Assembly: GCF_018614195.1 (NCBI RefSeq)
Contig: NZ_JAGGOT010000004.1
Location: 1-64,000 of the forward strand
DNA from: Streptomyces sp. ISL-43
Lineage (GTDB): Bacteria; Actinomycetota; Actinomycetes; Streptomycetales; Streptomycetaceae
Direction of reading: 5' to 3'
Length of the DNA: 64,000 bases
A program made the position numbers and the translations under genes. Of the stretch, positions 8,792-15,980 are shown one piece after another. The notes beneath the pieces are model-generated. The model did no database searches and was not told the origin of the DNA. It saw nothing but the letters and a program-made list of their open reading frames with translations. The first letter of the stretch is position 1. Each line of letters starts with the position of its first letter.

Positions 8792-8979
8792 TCGACAACC
8801 CCGAGCTGCACTGGTTCAAGAGCAGCTACAGCGACGGCAGCGAAGGCGACTCCTGCGTCGAGGTGGCCACCACCCCCGCCACCATCCACGTCCGCGACTC
8901 CAAGGACACCCAGCTCCCCCACCTCGCCTTCGCGCCCCGCGCATGGGCCGGATTCGTAGCGCACGCCTCCGACAGCTGA
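8788..8979 (+). CDS. DUF397 (BldB-like) small protein, module 1
   Basis: 63 residues, wholly a DUF397 domain: WFKSSYSDGSEGDSCVEVA, then IHVRDSKDT and a C-terminal hydrophobic FAPRAWAGFVAH. The family includes BldB and partners of WhiJ-like XRE regulators, and probably modulates the coupled upstream regulator. The ATG overlaps the XRE stop codon. Compare the 80-residue version with a duplicated N-terminal half at 50435-50680. Confidence 0.9.
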   Translation: MIDNPELHWFKSSYSDGSEGDSCVEVATTPATIHVRDSKDTQLPHLAFAPRAWAGFVAHASDS

Positions 8980-9047
8980 AGCAAAGGGGGGCCTTCCGCC
9001 CCGTCGTCGATCTCGGGGTCAGGGGAGCGGTACCGAGAGTGTGGCTC

Positions 9048-9078
9048 TTGACCCTCACGTGACGTCAGGCCTCATAGT
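9048..9078 (+). promoter_or_regulatory. MerR-type promoter with 19-bp spacer and dyad operator
   Basis: A -35 element TTGACC (9048-9053) and a -10 element CATAGT (9073-9078) are separated by exactly 19 bp, the long spacer typical of MerR-activated promoters. The spacer region carries a near-perfect 17-bp dyad, CCTCACGTGACGTCAGG (9053-9069), close to the dyad I recall from the tipA promoter (CCTCACGTCACGTGAGG). Seven bases after the -10 box lies the GTG at 9086, so the transcript would begin at or next to the start codon. This supports leaderless autoregulation. Confidence 0.75.
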
Positions 9079-9085
9079 CGGTGCC

Positions 9086-10201
9086 GTGGAGGATCACTGG
9101 ACCGTAGGACGCGTCGCCGAGCTGGCCGGCGTGAGCGTCCGCACGTTGCATCACTATGACGAGATCGGCCTCGTCCGGCCGTCGGCACGTACCGCGGTCG
9201 GATACCGGGCCTATTCGGCGGGCGACGTGGAGCGGTTGCGGGAGGTGCTGGCCTACCGGCGGTTGGGCTTCGGGCTGCGGGAGGTTGCGGAACTGGTCGG
9301 CGACCCGTCCAGCGACGCGGTCGCGCACCTGCGCCGACTGCGCGGCCTGCTGCTGGAGCGGCGTGATCGCGCCGACGCCATGGTGGCGGCCATCGACAGA
9401 GAACTTGAGGCACGGGCGAAGGGACTGGACGTGACACCGGAGGAGCAACTGGAGATGCTCGGTCCCCGGCTCTACGACGCGATCGGAGGCGCCTACACCG
9501 CGACGCGGCGTACCGAGCCGCGGATCGCCGCGCAGATCTGGGACGCGCTCGGGGACGCGCAGACGGTGCTGAACGTCGGGGCCGGCACCGGCTCCTACGA
9601 GCCTTCCGATCGCGACGTGATCGCGGTGGAGCCGTCGGCGGTCATGCGGGGGCAGCGGCCTGCCGCCTCGGCGCCGTGCGTGGCCGCCGCGGCGGAGAGC
9701 CTGCCGTTCGAGGACCACTCCTTCGACGTTGCGATGGCCGTCTCCACCGTTCACCACTGGGGGGACCCGATAGCGGGGCTGCGAGAGATGCGGCGCGTGG
9801 CCCGCCACGTGGTGGTACTCACGTTCGACACCGACGAGCCCGGATGGCAGGACCGGTTCTGGCTCACCCGCGACTACCTGCCCGAGTTCGCCGCCGTCCT
9901 CACAGAATTTCCCTCACTCGCTTCGATGGCCGACGCGATCGGCGCCCGCACTGAGCCGGTGCCCATCCCGTGGGACTGCGCTGACGGCCTGTTCGAGGCG
10001 TACTGGCGCCGCCCGGCGGCGTATCTGGAGGATCACGTGCGCCGCGCGATGTCGGTGTGGACGAGGGTCGGGGCGGAGGCCGAGCAGCGAGCGGTACGAG
10101 ACCTCGGCGACGACCTCGGATCCGGCCGCTGGGCCGAGCGCAACAGCGGTCTCGCCGACCTCGAAGCGGCAGATCTCGGCCTCCGCCTGCTCATGACTTG
10201 A
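9086..10201 (+). CDS. MerR-family regulator fused to a SAM-dependent methyltransferase domain
   Basis: About 371 residues. Residues 1-70 form a MerR DNA-binding domain (WTVGRVAELAGVSVRTLHHYDEIGLVRPS, then GYRAYSAGDVERLREVLAYRRLGF). A helical linker follows, then a class I methyltransferase domain: motif I is VLNVGAGTGSYEP near 160, and the post-motif strands are ESLPFEDHSFDVAMAVSTVHHW. Whether the C-terminal domain methylates a small molecule or only binds it as effector is not known. The GTG at 9086 is preferred over the in-frame GTG at 9041 because the upstream MerR-type promoter would start transcription at 9086. No regulated neighbour is evident, so autoregulation is likely. Confidence 0.85.
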   Translation: MEDHWTVGRVAELAGVSVRTLHHYDEIGLVRPSARTAVGYRAYSAGDVERLREVLAYRRLGFGLREVAELVGDPSSDAVAHLRRLRGLLLERRDRADAMVAAIDRELEARAKGLDVTPEEQLEMLGPRLYDAIGGAYTATRRTEPRIAAQIWDALGDAQTVLNVGAGTGSYEPSDRDVIAVEPSAVMRGQRPAASAPCVAAAAESLPFEDHSFDVAMAVSTVHHWGDPIAGLREMRRVARHVVVLTFDTDEPGWQDRFWLTRDYLPEFAAVLTEFPSLASMADAIGARTEPVPIPWDCADGLFEAYWRRPAAYLEDHVRRAMSVWTRVGAEAEQRAVRDLGDDLGSGRWAERNSGLADLEAADLGLRLLMT

Positions 10202-10264
10202 ACCGCGTCGCAGCGTCAGCCTCGCGTGCGGTCTTCGGTCGAACGGGACGTTGAGCGGACGCAA

Positions 10265-10298
10265 CGCAGCCCCCGCCCGGACGGGGGCGGGGGCTGCG
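10265..10298. terminator. Bidirectional hairpin between convergent MerR-methyltransferase and symporter genes
   Basis: A GC-rich stem (CGCAGCCCCCGCCC with GGGGGCGGGGGCTGCG) around a short GGAC-containing loop lies between the stop codons at 10201 and 10317. It has no long T-tract, as is usual in Streptomyces. Confidence 0.7.
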
Positions 10299-10316
10299 GC
10301 GGTTGAGCGGCGGGCC

Positions 10317-11678
10317 TCAGGCGGAGACGAGGACCTTCCCCTGGTCGGTGTCCGCGCCGGTGGCCGGGGCGGCCGGGGCCGGCTCGTCCAGGAGGGACGA
10401 GGAGGCGGTCGCGTACGCAACCTTGTCCAGGATGCCCTCTCGCGCCGCAACCAGGACGGGTGTTACGACCTGGCCGGCCACGTTGGTGGCGGTGCGCATC
10501 ATGTCCAGGATCGGGTCGATCGCCATCAGCAGGCCCACGCCCTCCAGCGGGAGGCCCAGCGTGGAGAGGGTCAGGGTCAGCATGACCGTGGCGCCCGTGA
10601 GGCCGGCCGTGGCGGCCGAGCCGACGACCGAGACGAAGGCGATCAGCAGGTAGTCGGTGATGCCGAGCTGCACGTCGAAGATCTGCGCGATGAAGATCGC
10701 GGCGAGCGCCGGGTAGATGGCGGCGCAGCCGTCCATCTTCGTGGTGGCCCCGAAGGGAACGGCAAAGCTCGCGTACTCCTTCGGGACGCCGAGGCGCTCG
10801 GTGACCTTCTGGGTGACCGGCATGGTGCCGACCGACGAGCGGGAGACGAAGGCCAGCTGGATGGCCGGCCAGGCGCCCTTGAAGAACTGGAGCGGGTTGA
10901 CCTTGGCGACGGTCCAGAGCAGCAGCGGGTAGACGCCGAACATCACGAGCGCGGAGCCTACGTACACGTCGACCGTGAAGGTCGCGTACTTGCCGAGCAG
11001 GTCCCAGCCGTACGTGGCGATCGCGGTGCCGATGAGGCCGACGGTGCCGAGCGGGGCGAGGCGGATGACCCACCACAGGGCCTTCTGGAGCAGCTCCAGC
11101 ACGGACTCGGCGAGGTTCAGCACCGGCTGCGCCTTGCTGCCCAGCTGGAGGGCGGCGATACCGGCGACGGCGGCGAGGAAGACGATCTGCAGGACGTTCA
11201 GCTCGGTGAACGGCGTGATGATGTCCTTCGGCACGATGCCGGTCAGGAAGTCCAGCCAGGACCCGTGGCGCTTCGGCAGCTTGCCGTCCTGCGGGGTGAG
11301 GCCGGTTCCGGAGCCCGGGTTGGTGAGCAGGCCGATGGCGAGGCCGATGGCCACCGCGATCAGCGACGTGATCATGAACCAGAGCAGCGTGCGCGAGGCG
11401 AGCCGGGCGGCGTTGTTCACCTTCCGCAGGTTGGTGATCGACACCAGGATGGCGAAGAAGACGAGCGGGGCGACGGCCAGCTTCAGCAGCTGGACGAAGA
11501 TGTCGCCGATCTGTTCGAGGGTGGTGCCGAGCCAGCTGACCTCCTGGCTGCGGGAGATCCAGCCGAGCAGCACGCCGAGCACGAGGCCGGTGACTATCTG
11601 GGCCCAGAAGGGGAACTTGAACGAGGGCTTCGCCTTGGCGGGGGCCTGGGCGGCAGGGGTCTGCGGTGACGCGGACAC
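10317..11678 (-). CDS. DAACS-family cation symporter, probably for cystine (TcyP-like)
   Basis: 453 residues with about eight membrane segments and the two re-entrant loops of the dicarboxylate/amino acid:cation symporter family. The first serine-rich loop reads SRSSVGTMPVTQ and the following region reads GATTKMDGCAAIYPALAAI. As I recall, SRSSxGTLPVT and GCAxIYPA are characteristic of the cystine symporters TcyP/YdjN rather than of GltP or DctA. The substrate assignment also rests on the Cys-rich leader peptide encoded upstream (11789-11896). The GTG at 11678 is preferred because GGAGA lies six bases upstream; a GTG at 11684 would abut it. Substrate is inference; family is certain. Confidence 0.85.
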   Translation of the reverse strand: MSASPQTPAAQAPAKAKPSFKFPFWAQIVTGLVLGVLLGWISRSQEVSWLGTTLEQIGDIFVQLLKLAVAPLVFFAILVSITNLRKVNNAARLASRTLLWFMITSLIAVAIGLAIGLLTNPGSGTGLTPQDGKLPKRHGSWLDFLTGIVPKDIITPFTELNVLQIVFLAAVAGIAALQLGSKAQPVLNLAESVLELLQKALWWVIRLAPLGTVGLIGTAIATYGWDLLGKYATFTVDVYVGSALVMFGVYPLLLWTVAKVNPLQFFKGAWPAIQLAFVSRSSVGTMPVTQKVTERLGVPKEYASFAVPFGATTKMDGCAAIYPALAAIFIAQIFDVQLGITDYLLIAFVSVVGSAATAGLTGATVMLTLTLSTLGLPLEGVGLLMAIDPILDMMRTATNVAGQVVTPVLVAAREGILDKVAYATASSSLLDEPAPAAPATGADTDQGKVLVSA

Positions 11679-11788
11679 GGACACTCTCCGGGTGGTTCTG
11701 CGGTGGGGTGGTGGTGCGGTGCGGCAGCACCCGGAAACGTAGAGCCGGGCGGGCGGGACCGCTGCTGTGCCAGGGCTGGTCGCGGGAC

Positions 11789-11896
11789 TCAGCGACAACA
11801 GCAACAGGCCGCGGACACGCGGCGGCAGAGGTCGACGTGCAGGCGCGCCACGAGCGGAACGCTCGTGGTCATCAGGTGCGCGGCTGCGGTCGACAT
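11789..11896 (-). CDS. Cys-rich putative leader peptide upstream of the symporter
   Basis: 35 residues from ATG at 11896: an N-terminal MSTAAAHLMTTS, then VPLVARLHVDLCRRVSAA and a final CCCCR. Small Streptomyces peptides with the pattern RxHVDLxRxxSAxC are known as putative leader peptides upstream of sulfur-related genes. The cluster of four Cys codons immediately before the stop is what a ribosome-mediated sensor of cysteinyl-tRNA would need. AAAGGAGAGG lies about 12 bases upstream. A shorter start at 11872 is possible. The peptide gene is 110 bp ahead of the symporter start and on the same strand, with no terminator obvious to me between them. Confidence 0.7.
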   Translation of the reverse strand: MSTAAAHLMTTSVPLVARLHVDLCRRVSAACCCCR

Positions 11897-11917
11897 GTTG
11901 AACACGCTAACACCTCT

Positions 11918-11947
11918 CCTTTGAGAATCCCAAAGGGTCCCTTTGAG
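11918..11947. promoter_or_regulatory. Candidate operator with three CAAAGG half-sites upstream of the Cys leader
   Basis: A perfect palindrome CAAAGGGTCCCTTTG (11931-11945) overlaps two direct copies of CCTTTGAG (11918-11925 and 11940-11947) spaced 22 bp apart, two helical turns. It lies 22-51 bp upstream of the leader peptide start, where a promoter is expected. The downstream copy on the coding strand (AAAGGAG) also serves as part of the Shine-Dalgarno region. The binding protein is unknown. Confidence 0.5.
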
Positions 11948-12000
11948 TTGGTGGCAGCCGGAGCCCCCGCACTTCCCGCGCCCCAACCCCGCCAGACCTC

Positions 12001-12058
12001 CCGAAACGCCGAAAGCCCCGGCATCACGGGTGGTTGACCCGGTGCTGGGGCGTTTCGG
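12001..12058. terminator. Long hairpin downstream of the DUF4229 gene
   Basis: CCGAAACGCC (12001-12010) pairs with GGCGTTTCGG (12049-12058), enclosing a further imperfect stem built on GCCCCGGCATCACGGGT. It follows the DUF4229 gene (end 12119) on the minus strand and insulates it from the symporter leader region. Confidence 0.6.
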
Positions 12059-12118
12059 TATGTGATGAAGCAGACGGGGCGCGGCCCGCTCCTACCGGCT
12101 GACGCGCGCGGCGTCGCC

Positions 12119-12430
12119 CTACTGGCTGACGCGCGCGGCGTCGTCGGCGCCGTCCTCCTGGTTGCGGTTCGCGGCGAGCTTCTCCTTCGCACCCGCGACG
12201 CGTCCGGAGATGGCCACGGACATCTCGTCGCGCTGCTTGCGCAGCAGGACGAAGGAGAGCGGGGCGGAGAGCACGAGGGCGAGCAGCACGACCCAGACGA
12301 AGTTGGCGTCGCCGAGACCGGCGGGCACCCACCGCAGCCGGACCAGACCGGCGACCAGGACGAGGCACCCGACGAAGATCCCCAGACGCATCGCGGTGTA
12401 TCGGATCGTCGCGCTCGGCTTGAGGGACAC
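12119..12430 (-). CDS. DUF4229 small membrane protein
   Basis: 103 residues with two hydrophobic helices (RLGIFVGCLVLVAGLV and VWVVLLALVLSAPLSFVLL) followed by a charged cytoplasmic tail (RKQRDEMSVAISGRVAGAKEKLAANRNQ). This is the DUF4229 pattern, often near menaquinone genes in actinomycetes, as here. The GTG at 12430 has GCAGGGG upstream. Function unknown. Confidence 0.8.
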   Translation of the reverse strand: MSLKPSATIRYTAMRLGIFVGCLVLVAGLVRLRWVPAGLGDANFVWVVLLALVLSAPLSFVLLRKQRDEMSVAISGRVAGAKEKLAANRNQEDGADDAARVSQ

Positions 12431-12550
12431 GGTGACCCCTGCTCTCTTCTCGTCTGTTCGCCGCTTGTACGTCGGCTCGTGCCCGTCCAGTGAAGCACGT
12501 CCGCCCCCGGCTCCGGCCCCTCGGGGTCGCGGCCGCGGCAGCCCCGCAGG

Positions 12551-13084
12551 TCAATGCAGCGGCAGCATGAGGGTGATGTCGTCACGGTCGTCGCCGGGGG
12601 CCACGCGGACGGCGCCGGGGACGCGGCCGACCTCCTTGTAGCCGCAGGCCCCGTAGAAGTGCTCCAGGCCCGTCCCGCCGCGGCAGCCGAGGCGGATCGC
12701 CTCGATGCCCTCGATCGTGCGCGCCGCGTCGGCCACGGCGGCCATCAGCGCGCGGCCGGAGCCGCCGCCCTGGAGGGCCGGGTCGACCATCACGGTGTAG
12801 ACCCAGACCCAGTGCCGCTGCAGCCGGTGCTGGTTGGGGGTGATGACGGCGGTGGCGCGGACCCGCCCGCCGGCGTCGCACCCGACGAGCAGGCGACTGC
12901 GCCCCTCGGCGGCCGCGGCGAGGAGCTTGTCCAGTTCGGGGCGGATGTCGTCCACGGTGACCGGCGGTACGAAGCCGACGGCGCCCCCGGCGTTGGACAC
13001 GCCGGTCCACAGCGCGGCGAACTCCTCGACCAGCGCGGGATCGACGACAGGGTCCAGGGCATAGGTGAGGGCCGTAAGGGTCAT
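12551..13084 (-). CDS. GNAT-family N-acetyltransferase
   Basis: 177 residues. The acetyl-CoA binding region is VYTVMVDPALQGGGSGRALMAAV (about 95-117), followed by GCRGGTGLEHFYGACGYKEVGRV, the usual GNAT C-terminal half. The first 60 residues are not diagnostic. The substrate is unknown. It lies between the DUF4229 gene and the mqnE terminator and is transcribed in the same direction as both. Confidence 0.85.
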   Translation of the reverse strand: MTLTALTYALDPVVDPALVEEFAALWTGVSNAGGAVGFVPPVTVDDIRPELDKLLAAAAEGRSRLLVGCDAGGRVRATAVITPNQHRLQRHWVWVYTVMVDPALQGGGSGRALMAAVADAARTIEGIEAIRLGCRGGTGLEHFYGACGYKEVGRVPGAVRVAPGDDRDDITLMLPLH

Positions 13085-13152
13085 GAATGAAGATTAGCCA
13101 TTACCTGCCGGGTCGGCAACGACCTTTTCCGACCCGGCCGCAGGCCACACGG

Positions 13153-13189
13153 GAAGGCCCCGGCCCCCCTCACGGGGGCCGGGGCCTTC
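13153..13189. terminator. Strong hairpin downstream of mqnE
   Basis: GAAGGCCCCGGCCCCC and GGGGGCCGGGGCCTTC form a 16-bp perfect stem around a five-base loop, about 40 bp beyond the mqnE stop at 13227. Confidence 0.8.
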
Positions 13190-13226
13190 TCGCACGGCTA
13201 CGACGCGACGACTCGGCGACGACGCG

Positions 13227-14390
13227 TCAGACGCGCATCGCCTGCGGCGTCTCGCGCAGTCCCGCGTCCGGGCCGGGGTACTCGCGGATGATCTCGTAGC
13301 GCGTGTTGCGCTCGACCGGGCGGAAGCCCGCGTCGCGGATCAGTTCCAGCAGGTCCTCGCGGCCCAGCTTGTTCGGGGTGCCGTAGTTGTCCGCGTCGTG
13401 CGTGATCTTGTACTCGACGACCGAGCCGTCCATGTCGTCCGCGCCGTGCTGCAGCGCCAGCTGGGCGGTCTGCACGCCGTGCATGACCCAGAAGACCTTG
13501 ACGTGCGGCACGTTGTCGAAGAGGAGACGGGAGACCGCGAAGGTCTTCAGCGCCTCGGCGCCCGTCGCCATCGTCGTGCGCGCCTGGAGCTTGTTGCGGA
13601 CCTTGCCGTCCTTCATGTCCACGAAGTCGTGCTGGTAGCGCAGCGGGATGAAGACCTGGAAGCCGCCGGTCTCGTCCTGCAGCTCGCGCAGCCGGAGCAC
13701 GTGGTCCACGCGGTGGCGCGGCTCCTCGATGTGCCCGTAGAGCATGGTCGCCGGGGTCTTGAGACCCTTCTCGTGCGCGAGGCGGTGGATGCGCGACCAG
13801 TCTTCCCAGTGGGTGCGGTGGTCGACGATGTGCTGGCGGACCTCCCAGTCGAAGATCTCCGCGCCGCCGCCGGTGAGCGACTCCAGGCCGGCTTCGATCA
13901 GCTCGTCCAGGATGTCGGAGGCCGACATGCCGGAGATCGTCTCGAAGTGGTGGATCTCGGTGGCCGTGAACGCCTTCAGCGAGACGTTCGGCAGCGCCTT
14001 CTTCAGCTCGGAGAGCGAGCGCGGGTAGTAGCGCCACGGGAGGCTGGGGTGCAGGCCGTTGACGATGTGCAGCTCGGTGAGGTTCTCGTTCTCCATGGCC
14101 TTGGCCAGGCGCACGGCCTCCTCGATGCGCATCGTGTACGCGTCCTTCTCGCCCGGCTTGCGCTGGAAGGAGCAGTACGCACACGACGCGGTGCACACGT
14201 TCGTCATGTTGAGGTGACGGTTGACGTTGAAGTGGACGACGTCGCCGTTCTTGCGCGTGCGCACCTCGTGGGCGAGGCCACCGAGCCAGGCCAGGTCGTC
14301 CGACTCGTAGAGGGCGATGCCGTCCTCACGGGTCAGCCGCTCGCCGGAGCGAACCTTGTCCTCCAGCTCACGCTTGAGCCCAGCGTCCAT
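13227..14390 (-). CDS. mqnE: Aminofutalosine synthase (radical SAM)
   Basis: 387 residues. MqnE adds an adenosyl radical to 3-[(1-carboxyvinyl)oxy]benzoate to give 6-amino-6-deoxyfutalosine, an early step of the futalosine route to menaquinone. The radical-SAM cluster motif CTASCAYC lies near residue 66, followed by FQRKPGEKDAYTM, and the typical sequence HIVNGLHPSLPWRYY is near 108. GGGAEIFDWEVRQHI and HGVQTAQLALQHGADDMDGSV are also family signatures. The ATG at 14390 has AGAGGA nine bases upstream. Part of a dispersed menaquinone group with the UbiX-, UbiD- and MqnP-like genes that follow to 19907. Confidence 0.95.
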   Translation of the reverse strand: MDAGLKRELEDKVRSGERLTREDGIALYESDDLAWLGGLAHEVRTRKNGDVVHFNVNRHLNMTNVCTASCAYCSFQRKPGEKDAYTMRIEEAVRLAKAMENENLTELHIVNGLHPSLPWRYYPRSLSELKKALPNVSLKAFTATEIHHFETISGMSASDILDELIEAGLESLTGGGAEIFDWEVRQHIVDHRTHWEDWSRIHRLAHEKGLKTPATMLYGHIEEPRHRVDHVLRLRELQDETGGFQVFIPLRYQHDFVDMKDGKVRNKLQARTTMATGAEALKTFAVSRLLFDNVPHVKVFWVMHGVQTAQLALQHGADDMDGSVVEYKITHDADNYGTPNKLGREDLLELIRDAGFRPVERNTRYEIIREYPGPDAGLRETPQAMRV

Positions 14391-14485
14391 GCCCGGTCCT
14401 CTCCTCTGTCCTCATGTTTCCGCGCGTCCCGCGGGTACCCGCGCCCCCTTGGTCCAGGCGCCCCGCGACCGTCCCAACCGTACTC

Positions 14486-14941
14486 TCAGGCTTCCTCGGG
14501 CAGACCCCCGACCCGGTTCTCCCACTTGGTGGAGAGCACGATCGTGGTGCGCGTGCGCGAGACGCCCTTGGTGCCGGAGAGCCTGCGGATGATCTTCTCC
14601 AGCCCGTCCACGTCGTTGGCGCGCACCTTCAGCATGAAGGAGTCGTCACCGGCGATGAACCAGCAGTCCTCGATCTCCTGGAGGTCGCGCAGTCGCCGGG
14701 CCACGTCCTCGTGGTCCGCGGCGTCCGACAGGGAGATGCCGATCAGCGCCGTGACGCCGAGGCCGAGCGAGGCCGCGTCGACGGTCGCGCGGTAGCCGGT
14801 GATGACTCCGGCCGTCTCCAGCCGGTTGATCCGGTCGGTGACGCTGGGGCCGGAGAGGCCCACGAGCCGGCCCAGCTCCGCGTACGAGGCACGTCCGTTC
14901 TCACGAAGTGCCTGGATGAGCTGCCTGTCCACCGCGTCCAT
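14486..14941 (-). CDS. Lrp/AsnC-family transcriptional regulator
   Basis: 151 residues: an AsnC-type helix-turn-helix (MDAVDRQLIQALRENGRASYAELGRLVGLSGPSVTDRINRLE, 1-42) and a RAM ligand-binding domain (ALIGISLSDAADHEDVARRL, then CWFIAGDDSFMLKVRANDVDGLE). Start at 14941 is chosen because AsnC proteins begin at this point; an ATG at 14959 would add six residues. It sits 95 bp upstream of mqnE on the same strand and is conserved next to menaquinone genes in Streptomyces. Whether it controls them is unknown. Confidence 0.9.
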   Translation of the reverse strand: MDAVDRQLIQALRENGRASYAELGRLVGLSGPSVTDRINRLETAGVITGYRATVDAASLGLGVTALIGISLSDAADHEDVARRLRDLQEIEDCWFIAGDDSFMLKVRANDVDGLEKIIRRLSGTKGVSRTRTTIVLSTKWENRVGGLPEEA

Positions 14942-15071
14942 ATACCTGGAGCCTTCCATTATTCGGCGATCCCTCAAGTTTACGTATAGAATCAAAGGCA
15001 CACAGGGTCGACACCCTGTGAATCTTTCAACAGGTCAACGATGATCTGACAATCTTCAGGAGTGGTTCACC

Positions 15072-15206
15072 GTGTACACGATCGAGATGGCCTACGCGCA
15101 CATGCGACAGCTCCAGGAGCTGGCCAACCGATCCCGCACCGACCAGCCCGCCGCCGCACACCGCGTCGACAAGACCCGCAAGCCGGGGCGCGCCAAGAAG
15201 CGCTAG
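15072..15206 (+). CDS. Small conserved basic protein, unknown function
   Basis: 44 residues from GTG at 15072 with AGGAG ten bases upstream: MYTIEMAYAHMRQLQELA, then a basic tail ending DKTRKPGRAKKR. Codon use has strongly GC-rich third positions. It is divergent from the Lrp gene and convergent with the UbiX-like gene; the two TAG stops share the palindrome CTAG (15203-15206). Nothing indicates a function. Confidence 0.6.
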   Translation: MYTIEMAYAHMRQLQELANRSRTDQPAAAHRVDKTRKPGRAKKR

Positions 15207-15886
15207 TCACCGCTTGCCTCCCGGGGGCGGGAGCCTCCCAGCTCCCCCTCCCACCGGCGGTACAGCCCGTGCGGCACCCCTGCCGCGTCGAGCACCCGCC
15301 CCGCGACGAAGTCCACCAGATCCTGGATGTGCGTCGCACCCGCGTAGAACGCCGGAGAGGCGGGCAGCACCACGGCGCCCGCCTCGTCCAGCGACACCAG
15401 ATGCTTCAGCGTCTGCCCGCTCAGCGGGGTCTCCCGTACCGCGACCACCAGCCGGCGCCGTTCCTTGAGCGTCACGCTCGCCACCCGCTGGAGCAGGTCC
15501 TTCGACAGCCCGAGCGCCACGCCGGCCACACAGGCGGTGGACGCGGGCACGATCAGCATCCCCTTGACGGGGTACGAGCCGCTGCTCGGTCCGGCCGCCA
15601 GGTCGCCGGCGCCCCAGTAGCGGACTCCGTCCAGTTCCGGCCTCGGATACGTCGCCGGCTTCCCGTCCGCCCCGCGCTCCAGCCATTCGGCCAGATCCGC
15701 GCGCCAGTGCGCGTCGCGGAAGGCGATCCCCGTCTCGTCCAGCAGCGTCAGCCTCGATGCCCGGCTCACCACCAGGTCCACGCTCTCGCCCGCCGCCAGC
15801 AGCCCGCGGAGCACGGCAGCCGCGTACGGCGTCCCGGACGCCCCGGAAACCCCGACCACCCACGGGGTGCGCTTGCCCTCAGTCAT
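15203..15886 (-). CDS. UbiX-like flavin prenyltransferase (menaquinone branch)
   Basis: 227 residues of the UbiX/Pad1 flavoprotein family, which attaches dimethylallyl to FMN to make the prenyl-FMN cofactor needed by UbiD decarboxylases. The N-terminal FMN-binding motif is VVGVSGASGTPYAAAVLRGL. PSSGSYPVKGMLIVPASTACVAGVALG and ERRRLVVAVRETPLSGQTLKHL are the conserved central motifs. The UbiD partner is at 18450-19907. In the futalosine pathway of Streptomyces such a pair is linked to decarboxylation after prenylation. Start at the ATG 15886; an upstream extension in frame looks non-coding. Confidence 0.9.
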   Translation of the reverse strand: MTEGKRTPWVVGVSGASGTPYAAAVLRGLLAAGESVDLVVSRASRLTLLDETGIAFRDAHWRADLAEWLERGADGKPATYPRPELDGVRYWGAGDLAAGPSSGSYPVKGMLIVPASTACVAGVALGLSKDLLQRVASVTLKERRRLVVAVRETPLSGQTLKHLVSLDEAGAVVLPASPAFYAGATHIQDLVDFVAGRVLDAAGVPHGLYRRWEGELGGSRPREASGD

Positions 15887-15980
15887 ACCTCCGAGACTAT
15901 CCGGCCACCGCTCATGGGCACTGGCTAAGGTGTCCGCACGTTCAAGGGGTGGACACGAGAGAGCAGGGGGCGGGGGCGTC

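Noticed and set aside
9041..9085. GTG at 9041 as the start of the MerR-methyltransferase gene
   Set aside because: It lies upstream of and within the predicted promoter, and MerR proteins begin close to the DHWTVGRVAELAG motif.
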